In this document: positions 25,339 through 36,751 of the stretch, piece by piece
Position numbering within the stretch: position 1 is the stretch's first letter
Layout: each line of letters opens with the position of its first letter
NCBI RefSeq assembly: GCF_030704535.1
Contig: NC_081810.1
Location: forward strand, 6,954,501 to 7,018,500
DNA from: Vitis vinifera
Taxonomy: Eukaryota; Streptophyta; Magnoliopsida; Vitales; Vitaceae
Length of the DNA: 64,000 nucleotides
Reading direction: 5' to 3'
Made by a program: the position numbers and the translations under genes
The notes under the pieces: model-generated
What the model was told of the DNA's origin: nothing
Databases searched by the model: none
Seen by the model: the letters and a program-made list of their open reading frames with translations, nothing else

Positions 25339-25788
25339 ATGTCGGCTATAATAGGCAAACGAGTGAGTTACAGCCCAGTTGTTAGTCACCACACCATCAT
25401 CACATACCAAAGACGACTCTTCGGTGAGAGAGGTGAGAAGCCAAAAGGGCCTGCTTCTAAAAGAGGGTCTGCCTTGGATTGTAAGAGAGCTGCTGAGGAG
25501 GCCAAAGGGGCTTCTGGGAATAACAGACTCAGGCTGTTCAAAACACCAGTACTCTCACCCATGGGACTTCTCAAGCGCCTTGGTGATAAGATGGCCACAG
25601 CCTTTCGGTTTGTATTCACGAAGAAGAAGAAGAAGAGGCTTTCAGCCAGGACTGCTTCATCAGGGAAATCCAAGAAATTCATCGCCCCTGATGATTCTCA
25701 CAGAAGTGAAGCCATAGCTGATTGCATCGAGTTCATCAACTCATCCGCTCTCAACAGATCAAACTCTGTTTCTGCAAATTCTCACTAG
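25339..25788 (+). CDS. Small basic plant protein of unknown function
   Basis: A single-exon 149-residue protein with clear coding character. It starts MSAIIGKRVSYSPV. The middle is rich in Lys, Gly and Ala. Residues about 72-92 hold the most protein-like motif, SPMGLLKRLGDKMATAFRFV, which could form an amphipathic helix. A Lys/Arg cluster (KKKKKR, about 94-99) may be a nuclear-localisation signal. The C-terminus is Ser/Asn-rich. I do not recognise a domain. It lies 2.5 kb after the Josephin-like gene on the same strand. Proteins of this sort are sometimes labelled 'josephin-like' in plant annotations, perhaps through merged gene models, but this one has no catalytic Josephin residues. Its (CT)n leader and independent start argue for a separate gene. 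Confidence 0.7.
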   Translation: MSAIIGKRVSYSPVVSHHTIITYQRRLFGERGEKPKGPASKRGSALDCKRAAEEAKGASGNNRLRLFKTPVLSPMGLLKRLGDKMATAFRFVFTKKKKKRLSARTASSGKSKKFIAPDDSHRSEAIADCIEFINSSALNRSNSVSANSH

Positions 25789-28700
25789 ATTCTCACTGCA
25801 AAGTCACCAACCATAGCATTTTTTTTTCTCTGTTTATTTAGATAAAAGACAAAATGAAAAACATGCATCCATCATTGTTTCTTTGCAGTGAAGCTAGGCA
25901 TAATTTTACTTCGGAACACTCATGTTTCAGTTGGTTGCATCATTGAATAAGCAGATGTACAACTTGTCTGATACGAGCTTTTCTTTTTCTCTGTTTTTCT
26001 TTACAATCATGCCATGATCAGTGTTTGACTCTAACCTTCTTGTTATCTGTACACATGAACTGATTCCTACTGCAACAAATCTGGAATTCGCAGTGACATG
26101 GGGAGATTACAGAAGAATTCATGGGGAAGATTACTATTCCAAACTTCTGGAAATTAAGCTGCCACATGGGGTTGTTTCTGAATGTTGAAAAGGTGCAGAC
26201 ACTGTAAGCATAGCTTTTTAGGTACAATGTAGGGCGAAGACAATAGTGTGATTGTGCTGTGCCATAATTTTGGAAGGCACGGCCCCCATCTGCCTGGTCC
26301 TTTTGTGTTTCCTTGAGGGTCACCCACCTTTTGGATCTGGGTCTGCAACCAACAAAAGCTCTCAAGTGATTCAGGGCCTAGCAAAAGAGGATTGGTTTGA
26401 AATTTTTTTGAGTCTTCTTCTACATCATGCTTCTCCTGTTTCTAATCACTTTCTAAGCTTCTCGGGCATGTGCCCAACCTCTTGCTAGTCTTTGATCTAC
26501 TTTCTTGCTAGATTCTAGTGATCCTTTATTCCTTTTGGATGAGGGGGAGATTCATATTTTATACTTCTGAAGGTTGAGCTTATGAGAAATTATTGATCTA
26601 TACCTTTAATTTCAGCCAAAGGAAGAAAAATCCAAGAAAGGTTCAAATTTTATTGATTTTTTTGAGAGTTTTGTAGGTCATTTTATATAAGCCTTGTCAG
26701 TATACATTTGGGTTTTTAGTGTTAGAGAGTCAGGGAGACCAAGTTTCCACTCTAGGCCACACCAATTCAATCATATCTGAACGATTATGGATGGTAAGAT
26801 GCATATATATGGAAAATATTGTACTTGTAGATTAAGTCCTCTCTTCTCATGGAATGGACACAGGAGATTTGTGATTTAAAGTAATTTTTTTAAAGATAAA
26901 CACAAAACATACAATAAATAAGACATAAAATTAAATAATAGAATCAACTTTAGTATTTTATTTTTTTAATAACTTTAATATCCTTAATTAATTATTACTA
27001 TTTTAGTAATAACCACAACATAAGGAAAGAGAAAATTTCTCAATATAACAATTGAGGCCTGTCTTAATTGATTTTTTTTTTAAAATATCTAGTTAGAAGG
27101 GATGAGTAATTCATTTTAAATATAAATATCTTTTATCATTTCAAGTATTTACATATATGTTTTTAAATAAAAAGTTTTTTATAAGAAAATAATAAAGGTA
27201 TTTTTATCAAAATGAGATAAGAAAAGGATTGAATATTATATTTTAAAAATTGGATTTTTACTGATTTTTTTAATCAAATAACTCTTTTTAAAATTGTTTT
27301 TGTAATTTTATTTATAGAACTTACGATTTAAAAAATATTTTAAATGAAATGAAGGAAATTATTAAATATTATAATTTTCTTGGTAAATTTTAAAAAGTAA
27401 TAATAATAATAATAATATAAATAAATTTTAATAGAATTGAGGAGATGCTATAGTGGTGTTTGTTTTTTTCTTTAATTCTAAATAGAAACGTGTTAAATAT
27501 TAAGTTATTTGTTTTTGTAGTATTTTATTTCTATTAAATATTATATATATATATATTATTTTTTCTATTTAGAAAAAGTTAAATATTCTGACTTTTTCAA
27601 TTCAATAAAAAATTTATAATAAGTAATGAAAAAGTAGAAAAATAAATAATCTAAATTATAAAAATAAATTATTTTGAGCAAAAAAATAAAAAAAAACAAA
27701 CTCTACCCAATACTACCTTCCTTTTCCATGCACATGTAAAAGGGAATAAATTTGTTAATATTTTATAATTTAAATATTAACAGATGAGTCTATTTTTGTC
27801 GTTTTAGCTTTCTATTTTAGAATCAAATTTGTAGAAATTCTTTGGGTTAGACATTCATATTTAATTCATTAATACAGTCCATGTGAAAGTACGGTGGCAT
27901 GCACACCATATGTTTATAAACCTACCACAAAATAAAATAAATTAAATATGTATATATCTGTCTATGGCACTGACAGCACTCAGTGGTTGATGTTATCCCA
28001 TCCGTGAAATCCATGCTGCATGGATTGTACTCTGGGTGTTTAAGAAAATAGTAATTTAAAATTCAAAGGTACAAGAGGAAATTGAGGAAGTTTCATCAGA
28101 TCTCAGAACCACGTGGGGTGTGGAGGATGCAATCCATAGACTGGTCCACCATCTGCTCCTTTCATAGCCTACAGTTGCAGCAGATAATTTATCATTTTTA
28201 TTTTTACATTTTTTAGTGAAAAATTAGGTATTTACCATGTCACGTGAGTGACAACATCTCAAACTAGCTTTGATACCTGAGAAAACTGATCCTAAAACAT
28301 TTCTGGCACATACCCTAATGTCATAGAGTACATCTCATTGGATACTATCTCATATTTTTCTAATTGAAAACTCATTATAAATATAACACTCCCATTAATT
28401 TATGTTGGATTGTGACCCTGAATTAGTATTATTGTGCATCGATTAGGATACCAACGGTTGACCTACCCATTAGCTTATGGGTCGACATGTTTGATTGACA
28501 AATATGCCATCGTAATTAAGAGATTTTTTTTTTTTTTTAATTTCATCATAACTATTTTTATTTGTTTTGATTAATTGATTATTTAATGTTCCTGTATTTC
28601 GTGGACATAGGAATCATATTTATGATCAAATCATATTAAAAATCTTGTCTGTTTCTTTATTTTCTATTTATGTATATGGGTTTTGATTAATAATTTAATT

Positions 28701-29159
28701 AGTGTAATATTAGTCATTTATTACTATTATTATTATAACTTAAAAAGCCATTTTTTTCTATGTTTGATCATACTATTTTTGTTTCCTTTTTTTTATCCTA
28801 ATGTTTTTGTTAATTTTCTTTGTCATAGTATTTTTAATTTTAATATATTTTTAAAAAGTTTTATTTTGTAAAATGGTAATAATGAGTTCTATAAAATTTT
28901 CAAATTATGTATATAAATAATATTAAATTTTATGTTATTTTTTTGTTAACAATTATAATGTTTACTTATTTTATATGAAATCATTTTTTCCTTATTTTAT
29001 TAATGATAAAAGCTTTTTTTTTTTTTTTTTTACTATATCAATTATATTCATTATAATTATCTATTTTCCAAATAAATTTAGGCATTAAGATCCTATATTT
29101 AATATAAATAAATAAATTAAAAATAAACTCACAAATTTCACATAAGGAAAATCATTTAA
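25789..29159. other. AT-rich intergenic region
   Basis: Probable 3' UTR of the preceding gene to about 26,000, then progressively more AT-rich DNA with short AT repeats, for example (TA)n at about 27,541-27,557. No gene or definable element. Confidence 0.5.
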
Positions 29160-29900
29160 GTGTAGTCATATTTTTGTAATTTTTTTTTTCATACCGAAAA
29201 TAGTAAAACTTAATGGTCTTGAATGACTCTATTGCTTCTATTATATATAAAACTATATTTTTTTCATTAGAAAAATAAATTTTAAATCAAACAATACTTA
29301 ATGCTTTTGATTTATGAATAAGTTTGATAATATATAAAAAATAACTCGAAACTTAAACAATAGTCCAATTAATACCAAAAATTTATGGATGAAAATGGGT
29401 ATAAAATAATACATGAAACCATATTTTCCAAATTTTCCCTAAATAAATGAATTTCAAATAAAATAATACTTGACGCCTTAAATTTATTAACAAGCCTAAT
29501 ATTTTTTTTTTAAATAATTTGAAAGACAAATAGTGATATAATTAATGATAGAAATTTATAAATAAAAATTGGTTTACAATGACTCTATTATTTTTTTTTT
29601 TAATAATTGTATTTTTTATAAATTTTCTTATTAGAAAATGAGCTTCAAATTAAGTGATACATTGTATTTGATTTATTAATGAGTTTGATAATTTTTTAAA
29701 ATAAAAAAATAATAGATGAAAACCGATACATTGTAAGTCATGAATTTATTATTTCTCTTATAAATACAATTATATATTTTTTAATTTTTTTATTAGATAA
29801 ATAGATTCTAAATTAAGCAAGACATCATTAATACTTTAAATTCATTAATAAATCTTCTAATTTGTAAGAATAATTTAAAAATTAAAAAAAGTATCTAATT
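29160..29900. repeat. Four diverged tandem copies of a ~165-190-bp AT-rich repeat
   Basis: The motif '(a)aatagaTT-aaat-aa-aatact-aatttattaataag-ttgataat' recurs with anchors at about 29,275, 29,445, 29,637 and 29,801, a spacing of about 165-190. The copies are well diverged and non-coding. Sequence just outside is equally AT-rich, so the ends are approximate. Confidence 0.5.
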
Positions 29901-30771
29901 AATTACTTATCAAAGCATTTTAAATTTTGTCTTTGGTTGAGTATCAAATGTGTGTATATAATGAAAAACTTGACCCATTTACATGTGAAAAAAAAATATT
30001 TATTTTTTAATTCATTCTAAATAAATATTGTTAATAATTATTATTTTAACTTATTATTATTCTTTTTTTTAAATAATTATAGAAGATGTTAATATCCATA
30101 TTTTTCTATTTTTTATAAAAATATAATTTATGATTTTATTATAATATTACTATTCATATTTTACTAAAAACTATTTATTTTTAATTAAAAAACTATTTTC
30201 ATTTTTAATAAGACTTGAATCAAATTTAATTAATATTATATAGATTAAATTTATAATGTTTTTACAAAATCAAAATATAAATTTATTTTTAAAAACAATT
30301 TATTCAAACAATTTTTTTTTTTTTTTTGGAAATTGTTTTTAAAAACAACTTGCTAAACACTTTTATTTTTATAATATATATATATATATATAATTTTTTT
30401 TTTTTTTAACTTAAAACAGTTTTTAAAATCAACATAAAAAAACATTGTAAATAATAAGTTCCAAATCCTTTTCTACATTTTTTCTCCTTCCCTCTACCAG
30501 GTAGTTCTATTGCTCTTCCTGTATTTTACCTTTCAGACAATCAAAAACCCAAAACAACAAAAGAGAAAACCACACAACAGCAGACAGAAGATAACTGAGT
30601 TCAGATAACCTGATGATATGATGATATCAGAAATAAATTGAGAGTCCATGGTCATGGAAGAAATGATGAAATAAGGTAACACAGCTTAACGATTGAGAAA
30701 TCATTATGATCAAAGATCAAAACAACGTAGAACAGACCAATTCTGAGCATCATTACATTGATGGGCATCAG
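29901..30771. other. AT-rich spacer downstream of TSP9
   Basis: Includes (TA)n at about 30,378-30,392 and several T tracts. The last 250 bases are probably the TSP9 3' UTR (minus strand). No gene. Confidence 0.5.
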
Positions 30772-31038
30772 TCATTTCTTGGCAAAAAGGCCTCCAAAGC
30801 CACCCTTCTTCTTTGGTGGAACCACCACAGAATTCTTCCGGCCGCCGTTGCTGCCACCATTTTTCTCCTCAACCTTCTTCAGAATCGGGTCTGTCTCAAG
30901 CATCTGATCCTCCTTCTGTAACCCTCCAAGGATCCAGTCAAGAATACCCTTCTCCCCGCTTCCACCAGAGCTCTTTTCTGCGGTTGCTGCAAACACCCGT
31001 CCAGCTGCCGGAGCAAAAGCTATGGTTAGAGAAGCCAT
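30772..31038 (-). CDS. TSP9: Thylakoid soluble phosphoprotein TSP9, chloroplastic
   Basis: A small intrinsically disordered thylakoid protein. In spinach it is phosphorylated in a redox-dependent way, associates with photosystem II and light-harvesting antennae, and is released on phosphorylation. The single-exon ORF gives 88 residues from the ATG at 31,036-31,038. The frame extends upstream to another ATG at 31,120-31,122, but MASLTIAFAPAAGRVF is a normal transit peptide start. The mature part shows the family core: a DWILGGLQKEDQ segment, then LETDPIL with the conserved Thr after Glu, a Gly/Ser/Asn-rich spacer, then Lys-rich PPKKK and the C-terminal GGFGGLFAKK. It is a little shorter than the spinach precursor, chiefly in the Gly/Ser spacer. 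Confidence 0.9.
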   Translation of the reverse strand: MASLTIAFAPAAGRVFAATAEKSSGGSGEKGILDWILGGLQKEDQMLETDPILKKVEEKNGGSNGGRKNSVVVPPKKKGGFGGLFAKK

Positions 31039-31199
31039 CTTAGCTATCAATGTTATATCTCTCTCTATCCTAGTGTGGAGCTTGGGAATGTGGGAATTGA
31101 AGGAGAAAACAATACGGCCCAAGATAATATATCCTTACTGGGTCTATTGCATGAATGTGAGCCGTTGGATGGGTTGGAGACTGAGATGAGGGAATTACA

Positions 31200-31335
31200 A
31201 GAGTGTTTATAACACGAGTTCTCCACAAGTGGCTTATCCTTTCTATTGGTATGTTTATTTTACAAGGAGGAACAATAAAATGAAGATGAGGGCTCATCCT
31301 CGGCAGGCATGGCTACGAATTCACCACGTGGCACC
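31200..31335 (-). promoter_or_regulatory. TSP9: TSP9 upstream region with I-box and G-box
   Basis: On the TSP9 strand an I-box core, GATAAG, lies at 31,233-31,238 (CTTATC on the plus strand). A palindromic G-box CCACGTGG lies about 90 bases further upstream, at 31,324-31,331. Paired G-box and I-box elements are typical of light-regulated photosynthesis genes, which fits TSP9. Confidence 0.55.
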
Positions 31336-31543
31336 ATTCTAGCCCAACCACTTATCTGGACAATATAGTTGGAGTATACTCTACCTCAGGGATCAATATG
31401 TGTACCATATCTGAACAGAGAACTAACCATCCCATGTAGAGCTGCTTGAATCATCAAAATCTCCTTGGCTCTGGACCTAAATACAATTCAAACTGTTCAT
31501 TAAAAATCTACCGGAGGGAATTATTTTGTATGTATATTAGCTG

Positions 31544-31600
31544 TAGGCTAATTGGTGAGGAGTCTCAAATGAAATAGCGTTTCGTGTTCAAATAGCAGGT
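31544..31600 (+). repeat. Possible tRNA-derived SINE head
   Basis: TAGGCTAATTGG (31,544-31,555) matches a polymerase III box A at 11 of 12 positions, and GTGTTCAAATAG (31,584-31,595) resembles box B at tRNA-like spacing. The sequence does not fold into a full tRNA by eye. This may be the 5' end of a decayed SINE; the 3' end is not found. Confidence 0.25.
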
Positions 31601-32247
31601 AAGAATACCACACAGGACTGTGATTTGTTGTCAGGAAGGAAATTAGAAACAGGGTTCAGCACTACTTTTGCTGTGAGAAGTGAATTCCAGCTTCCAGTGA
31701 TGCCATGGACCGGGTCTTAATGTTTTGATCTCCTGCAGCAGAACCAACCAACTTCATACGTTAGTCAAGTGTAAGTGAGCAAAGTTCATGCAGCATAAAC
31801 TAGCTAATGCAGAATCTGTTGAGAACAGTATGTGGACATCCTCATCAATTTCCATCTCTGAAGGATGAATCCATGCTTTCAAATGCTATGAAAAAAAACT
31901 GGAACAGTTTAATTTTCACATGACACCCAAGAGTGTCTAAAAATATTTGTGTGTAAAAGAAATTGCAATTAACAATTCAAAGAAACGAAGCAAAAACCCT
32001 TCTACTTTTGGAATCCACTTAATGTCAGAAAGTGTTGTGTTTGGCAAAGGGCAAATCATTCGTACAATGGATTATCTCTTTAAACATTAGAGAACTATAG
32101 CATCTAAATAAATACCAAGTAACCAGCGAGCGTTCTAAAATCATGTGAAGAACTACCACCTGTCTCAAGAACATAACAACAAGTCTCTTACATTTGGTCA
32201 AAAACTAGGGAAACAGCAGCCACCAAACAGACCAAAAGTGCACCTTT
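31601..32247. other. Spacer, possible minus-strand exon at about 31,660-31,727
   Basis: Read on the minus strand, an acceptor (TTCTGCTGCAG) is followed by a short open frame beginning DQNIKTRSMASLEAG and ending at a stop near 31,660. It could be a terminal exon of the gene from 36,000, but nothing joins it securely. Confidence 0.25.
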
Positions 32248-32332
32248 TTACTGTTTCTTAGCTAAGAACTGAGCGGCTGTGTTTAACTTTTTTGCTACAC
32301 GCTGAGCTGTGTCCTTGTGATTTTCAACAGAT
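32248..32332 (-). other. Possible minus-strand terminal exon
   Basis: The minus strand reads SVENHKDTAQRVAKK then LNTAAQFLAKKQ and a TAA stop at 32,248-32,250. Coding character is good, and it may be a real last exon of the gene starting near 36,000 or of another minus-strand gene. A clear acceptor is not identified (a weak one is CACAAG). Protein not recognised. Confidence 0.35.
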
Positions 32333-33061
32333 AGATCAGTAGCAAATAGTTATGAGCACATAAAAAAAATGGAAAATAGATGTAAGCAGATCCTGAACAA
32401 AACCTTCATTTTCTTTTTCAAAACTTTTCTGCCCAGGTTCATAGCATATTCTTGTCCTTTTCTTTACAGATGGGAATCAAGAAGACCAATAGGATACAGG
32501 GTCCTGGCCCTCCAGCAATGTATCATGCACTAAGTTCGGAAAGCTCCTTGGAAAAATAGTTGATAATTTTTACGGACATATGTCTATCTGTGTGTGGGGG
32601 AAGGGGGCTACCTTGGGGGCAGGTGGGTTGGGAATGGGTGTTTTCGGTGGTAAATAATGAAGAGTAAAGCTGAGAACAATAGCCAGTATTGCTTAAATTT
32701 TAGCTCAGTAGATTGGGGAAATGAGTAGACCTTGGATATAAGGAAAAGAGGGTGTAAGGATGAAACACTAGTTTTATGACATTTTCACCTGATAAACTCA
32801 TTAAATGTTTTATGAAGGAGTTGTCCAATGAAATATTAAGGGAAATGTTTCTTCTTAACAATACCAGAAGAATCCAACCAAGTGCACCACATAACGAAGC
32901 AAAAAAGTGCATTCAATCAAGAACAGTATGAATCTAATGAAAATACAACATTGATTAATACACAGAACCTTGAACATCATCTTTGACTTGTTCATGTTTG
33001 ATGCTCTAAGATCAATATATGCGATTCAACTGATGCCTCGTAACCAAAGAAACAAAAGGAG
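32333..33061. other. Probable intron or spacer
   Basis: No gene recognised. It may be intronic to the minus-strand gene that begins at 36,000. Confidence 0.35.
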
Positions 33062-36000
33062 TTACTTGAACAGCTTAGCCAATTTCTGAAGTATATCAGG
33101 GTTTGGATGCAGTGCATTCCATATAAGGTTGGAGCTAATCTCTAAGATCTCAAAAGTTTACTCTAAAATGCAGACCAGGAAGGCCAGCAATGACAAATGA
33201 GCTCAAGTATTCATCTACCTGTATTTAACCATCTGATCTACATCCAACACTGCCTGTTACAAATCTACATACCGAGGCCTGGTGACAAACTACCCTACAT
33301 ATGAATATTCTTGAATTTGGATGCCAAAATCTCTAAAAAAATAAAACAAAGAGCAGCATCTTCTTTATTTACTTAATTGCATTATATCATCTTATATAAG
33401 CAACACAAATTCCTTATATGATCAATTCAAGAAAAGCAATGAAAGTCACATAGACATGAAGCATACACTCAAAGGAAATAAAACGACAACTTATAATGCA
33501 AGAGAAATTTAAAATCACTGAGAAACGGACTGAGATCCCAAGGTTTCAAATCTCTTAACAAAAGATTTGTGATGCTATAATGCCTTTTACCTTCACACTA
33601 GAAAGCTCAATGCCATTAAAAATTTTCAAATTCCTCTATTTCAAAATGCTCCCAATAGAAAATGGCCTGTGGCACAATGCACCAAAATTTCATAATGTCC
33701 TCGTCTCTGACTTTAACCAACAAATCTAACACTGAGTATGGAACCACTAAATGGACCCCAAAAAGGGGAAGACAAAAGCCCAAAGATTTCTAGCTACTTT
33801 ACAATACAAAAATAGGTGATTAACAGTCTAACAACCTTCTTAGGCATTATACATGTATTCACAAGCATTCACTTCTGATCAATAAACTGATCCATTATGA
33901 AGCACTTATTTGTTGTCATCATCCATATAAGAAACTGTTAGAGTTTGGTGACCCGAATTCTACTTGGTCAGACCCGAAAAGCTTGCGGTGTGACATATGC
34001 GGTGAAGAAAAATTATGAGATTTTTTGGGAGGTTTGTGGTGGTAGTGGAGGATCAGGCTACCACATATATGGTGCTTTATTTATTACACTCCCATGTATA
34101 TGGTTGCATCTCTTCCCTCTTGTACCAATTTTTGACATAGTGGATTTTCTTCTCCTTTACCCGTGGTTTTTCTCATCTTGGGTTTTCCATGTAAATCTGT
34201 GTGTTCTTATTCTGTTTTGTTTCTTATTGCCTATTCTTGCTCTTCCGTAACAAAAACCCCACATTAGATGGCACCTACTCACCAAAATTTGCCACAACTA
34301 AGAAAAGTAAACAACCAAGGATGGACAAGTTAAGCATTTCTTCCAAACTTAAACCTCCATCTGTGTAGTTATTTTAACTTTATGGAGCTTCTCAAACATG
34401 GACAGAGCCCCTTCAAGCTCCTAGTCTTGAAGAGTTCCAAAAAACTCCTTAGTCCATGTCATTTCTGCCCCAACCCAAAGCACACAATCCTTACCCCTGT
34501 ATCTTTATTGACCACCTAAAAAACACCAAGTATTCCTCCACAAAGTGGAGGATCAGGCTACCACATATATGGTGCTTTATTTATTACTCTCCCATGTATA
34601 TGGTTGCATCTCTTCCCTCTTGTACCAATTTTTGACATAGTGGATTTTCTTCTCCTTTACCCGTGGTTTTTCTCATCTTGGGTTTTCCATGTAAATCTGT
34701 GTGTTCTTATTCTGTTTTGTTTCTTATTGCCTATTCTTGCTCTTCCGTAACAAAAACCCCACATTAGATGGCACCTACTCACCAAAATTTGCCACAACTA
34801 AGAAAAGTAAACAACCAAGGATGGACAAGTTAAGCATTTCTTCCAAACTTAAACCTCCATCTGTGTAGTTATTTTAACTTTATGGAGCTTCTCAAACATG
34901 GACAGAGCCCCTTCAAGCTCCTAGTCTTGAAGAGTTCCAAAAAACTCCTTAGTCCATGTCATTTCTGCCCCAACCCAAAGCACACAATCCTTACCCCTGT
35001 ATCTTTATTGACCACCTAAAAAACACCAAGTATTCCTCCACAAACAATATTTCCCCCACCCCCCCCACACTCACAATCCTTCAAAAATTTCACAAAAACC
35101 CACTTCTCTTACTCCAAATTGTGCCTATTTTTTTAGCACAACAATATTTGGACTATCACAAAAATCTAGCTCAAGAAAACTAGGACAAGATAAGTATTTT
35201 GAACCACTGATGTGACATATGTTCACTGTGTGTGCAGGCCATTAGTTAAGAACTCCTAATGTCTGCAGCCCATTAAATCCCACATAAGTTTCTTATATGC
35301 ATAAAGAACGCTCCAATTTACAGCATTAATCAAAACCTCATACAAATGGCTTTCACAAAGACTGAATCAATAGTATAGAATAAAAAATGAATATGCAATT
35401 TTAGAGAAGTCAGACATTATCACTGAAGGATGACCTCGTTCAGATTCACCTTCCAAATTGGCAACAACATAGTATGATAGTAATCAATGTCAAGCAATCA
35501 AGTGAAGAATACTTCACAATATTCTGTTTAATTTTGTGGCAAACTTTCATCACAAAATAATGATGGTAACAAAATAAAACTCCACAAAAGATTAGAGATG
35601 AGTCAGAAATTCATAATGCAACTCCATAGAATATACTTTTCCTGGGAAGTTGAATGACTTCAAAAGTGATCTCCATTGAATATGTTCCAGGACAAACCCT
35701 AACTCTCTCATTTCTGAACAATTTGAAAAGAAACCATAAATCTTAGTACCTCATCTTTGGAATCACAGCGGTTGGAGTTCCGAATATCGACGGTGCGGTC
35801 GGAGAGATCGAGATAACAAGTGCTCCAATGACTCCATCAGCTTCGTACAGGTGCTCAAGTAACACGGCAGATTCGAATATCATCATCGATGTACCTTCGC
35901 CGGAAATATCGTTTCCGGCGCCACCGTCGGCGATACAGGACCCCCGCCCGTTACGTTCCCTGCGCTCGTAAGCTACTTTAATGTTACAACTTCCAAACAT
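33062..36000 (-). CDS. Incompletely resolved multi-exon gene, unrecognised product
   Basis: The first exon is 36,000-35,744, starting ATG and coding for about 85 residues. It begins MFGSCNIKVAYERRER, is Gly-rich in the middle and has a hydrophobic stretch (VIGALVISISPTAP). It ends in GATGAG|GTACTA, a fair donor. It is much more GC-rich than its surroundings, as plant first exons often are. Two short downstream exons fit well: 33,253-33,219 (AVLDVDQMVKY, bordered by TTTGTAACAG and CAG|GTAGAT) and 33,134-33,062. They join over an 84-base intron to read a tail starting SNLIWNALHPNPD and ending KLAKLFK, then TAA. The phases of exon one and exon two do not match directly, so at least one exon is missing. 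The Copia LTR and the 500-bp duplication lie within the long intron. I do not recognise the protein. Confidence 0.4.
33936..34252 (+). mobile_element. Copia-type solo LTR
   Basis: Starts TGTTAGAG and ends CGTAACA, the expected TG...CA borders with a short inverted repeat (TGTTA/TAACA). It is flanked by GAAAC (33,931-33,935) and AAAAC (34,253-34,257), a five-base duplication with one mismatch. The stretch at about 34,139-34,200, with GTGGATTTT, CCGTGGTTTTTCTC and GGGTTTTCCATGTAAATC, is the R-U5-like signature common to many plant Ty1/Copia LTRs. No primer site or coding region follows. Its 3' two thirds are copied again by the tandem duplication. Confidence 0.6.
34045..35044. repeat. 500-bp tandem duplication, one mismatch
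   Basis: 34,045-34,544 is followed at once by 34,545-35,044. I compared them line by line: identical except for one base (A at 34,088, T at 34,588). The unit includes the last 208 bases of the Copia LTR and 292 bases of flank. Such identity means the duplication is very recent, or that it is an assembly artefact. Confidence 0.92.
35045..35742. other. Probable intron of the minus-strand gene
   Basis: AT-rich sequence without recognised features between the duplication and first exon. A C-rich run lies at about 35,054-35,066. Confidence 0.4.
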
Positions 36001-36751
36001 ATGTAATATTTATAAAATAAAAAACATATTTGAAAATTAAAAATATTTATGTTTTATTTTAAAAATAATAAAAATAGAAATGCATCCATATCATATATTT
36101 TTTAATTAATTTTTATATTTGATATAATATAAAAAATATTTCAAACCTTGGGTTCGCTTCATAACCAAATACCGTGTAATCCAGGCCAACATCGAGGTAA
36201 TCCAACACATTCAACCAATGGCAACAATGGAACTCGGGATTGTATGCTACTACAATATATCTCAGCATTAATCCTTATCAACTAGGCACCTTAGTGGGCT
36301 TCTATCTCACCCTTTTTCAACAAGTTTTTTTATTTTATTTTTTTTATAAATTATTATTTCTTTATATTTGATACAAATGATCATAATTTTGAATTATTTT
36401 ATATAACTTGCATATAATCATTTAATATTTGATTATCATTTTAAAATAAATATATGAATAATTTTGATCCAAGTCTAATGAACCTAACTAAATTGATGCC
36501 AAATCAAGTAGGTTTGATGTATGTGGACAGATTTTTTTATTTTCAAAATAGAAACTTCTATACAAAATATAACAACTCTTAGAAATAAGAATATTTATAC
36601 AAAATGAAATCATTTGTATTGTATTTTTTAAAATGATTTTCAAAACTCTAAAAATTTGAGGAGGTGAAAAGCTTTTACTTTTAAAAAGTATTTTTCAAAA
36701 TGCAATATTTTCAAAAATATTTCCAAATCTATGTCATTTAGTGTTAATAAA
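36001..36751. other. AT-rich spacer between the minus-strand gene and the Gypsy solo LTR
   Basis: This should hold the promoter of the minus-strand gene, but I see no clear TATA or site II element near 36,001. No gene. Confidence 0.4.

Noticed and set aside
25386-25682. 98-codon frame antisense to the small basic protein gene
   Set aside because: No leader, no motif; the sense frame has the (CT)n leader and better composition.
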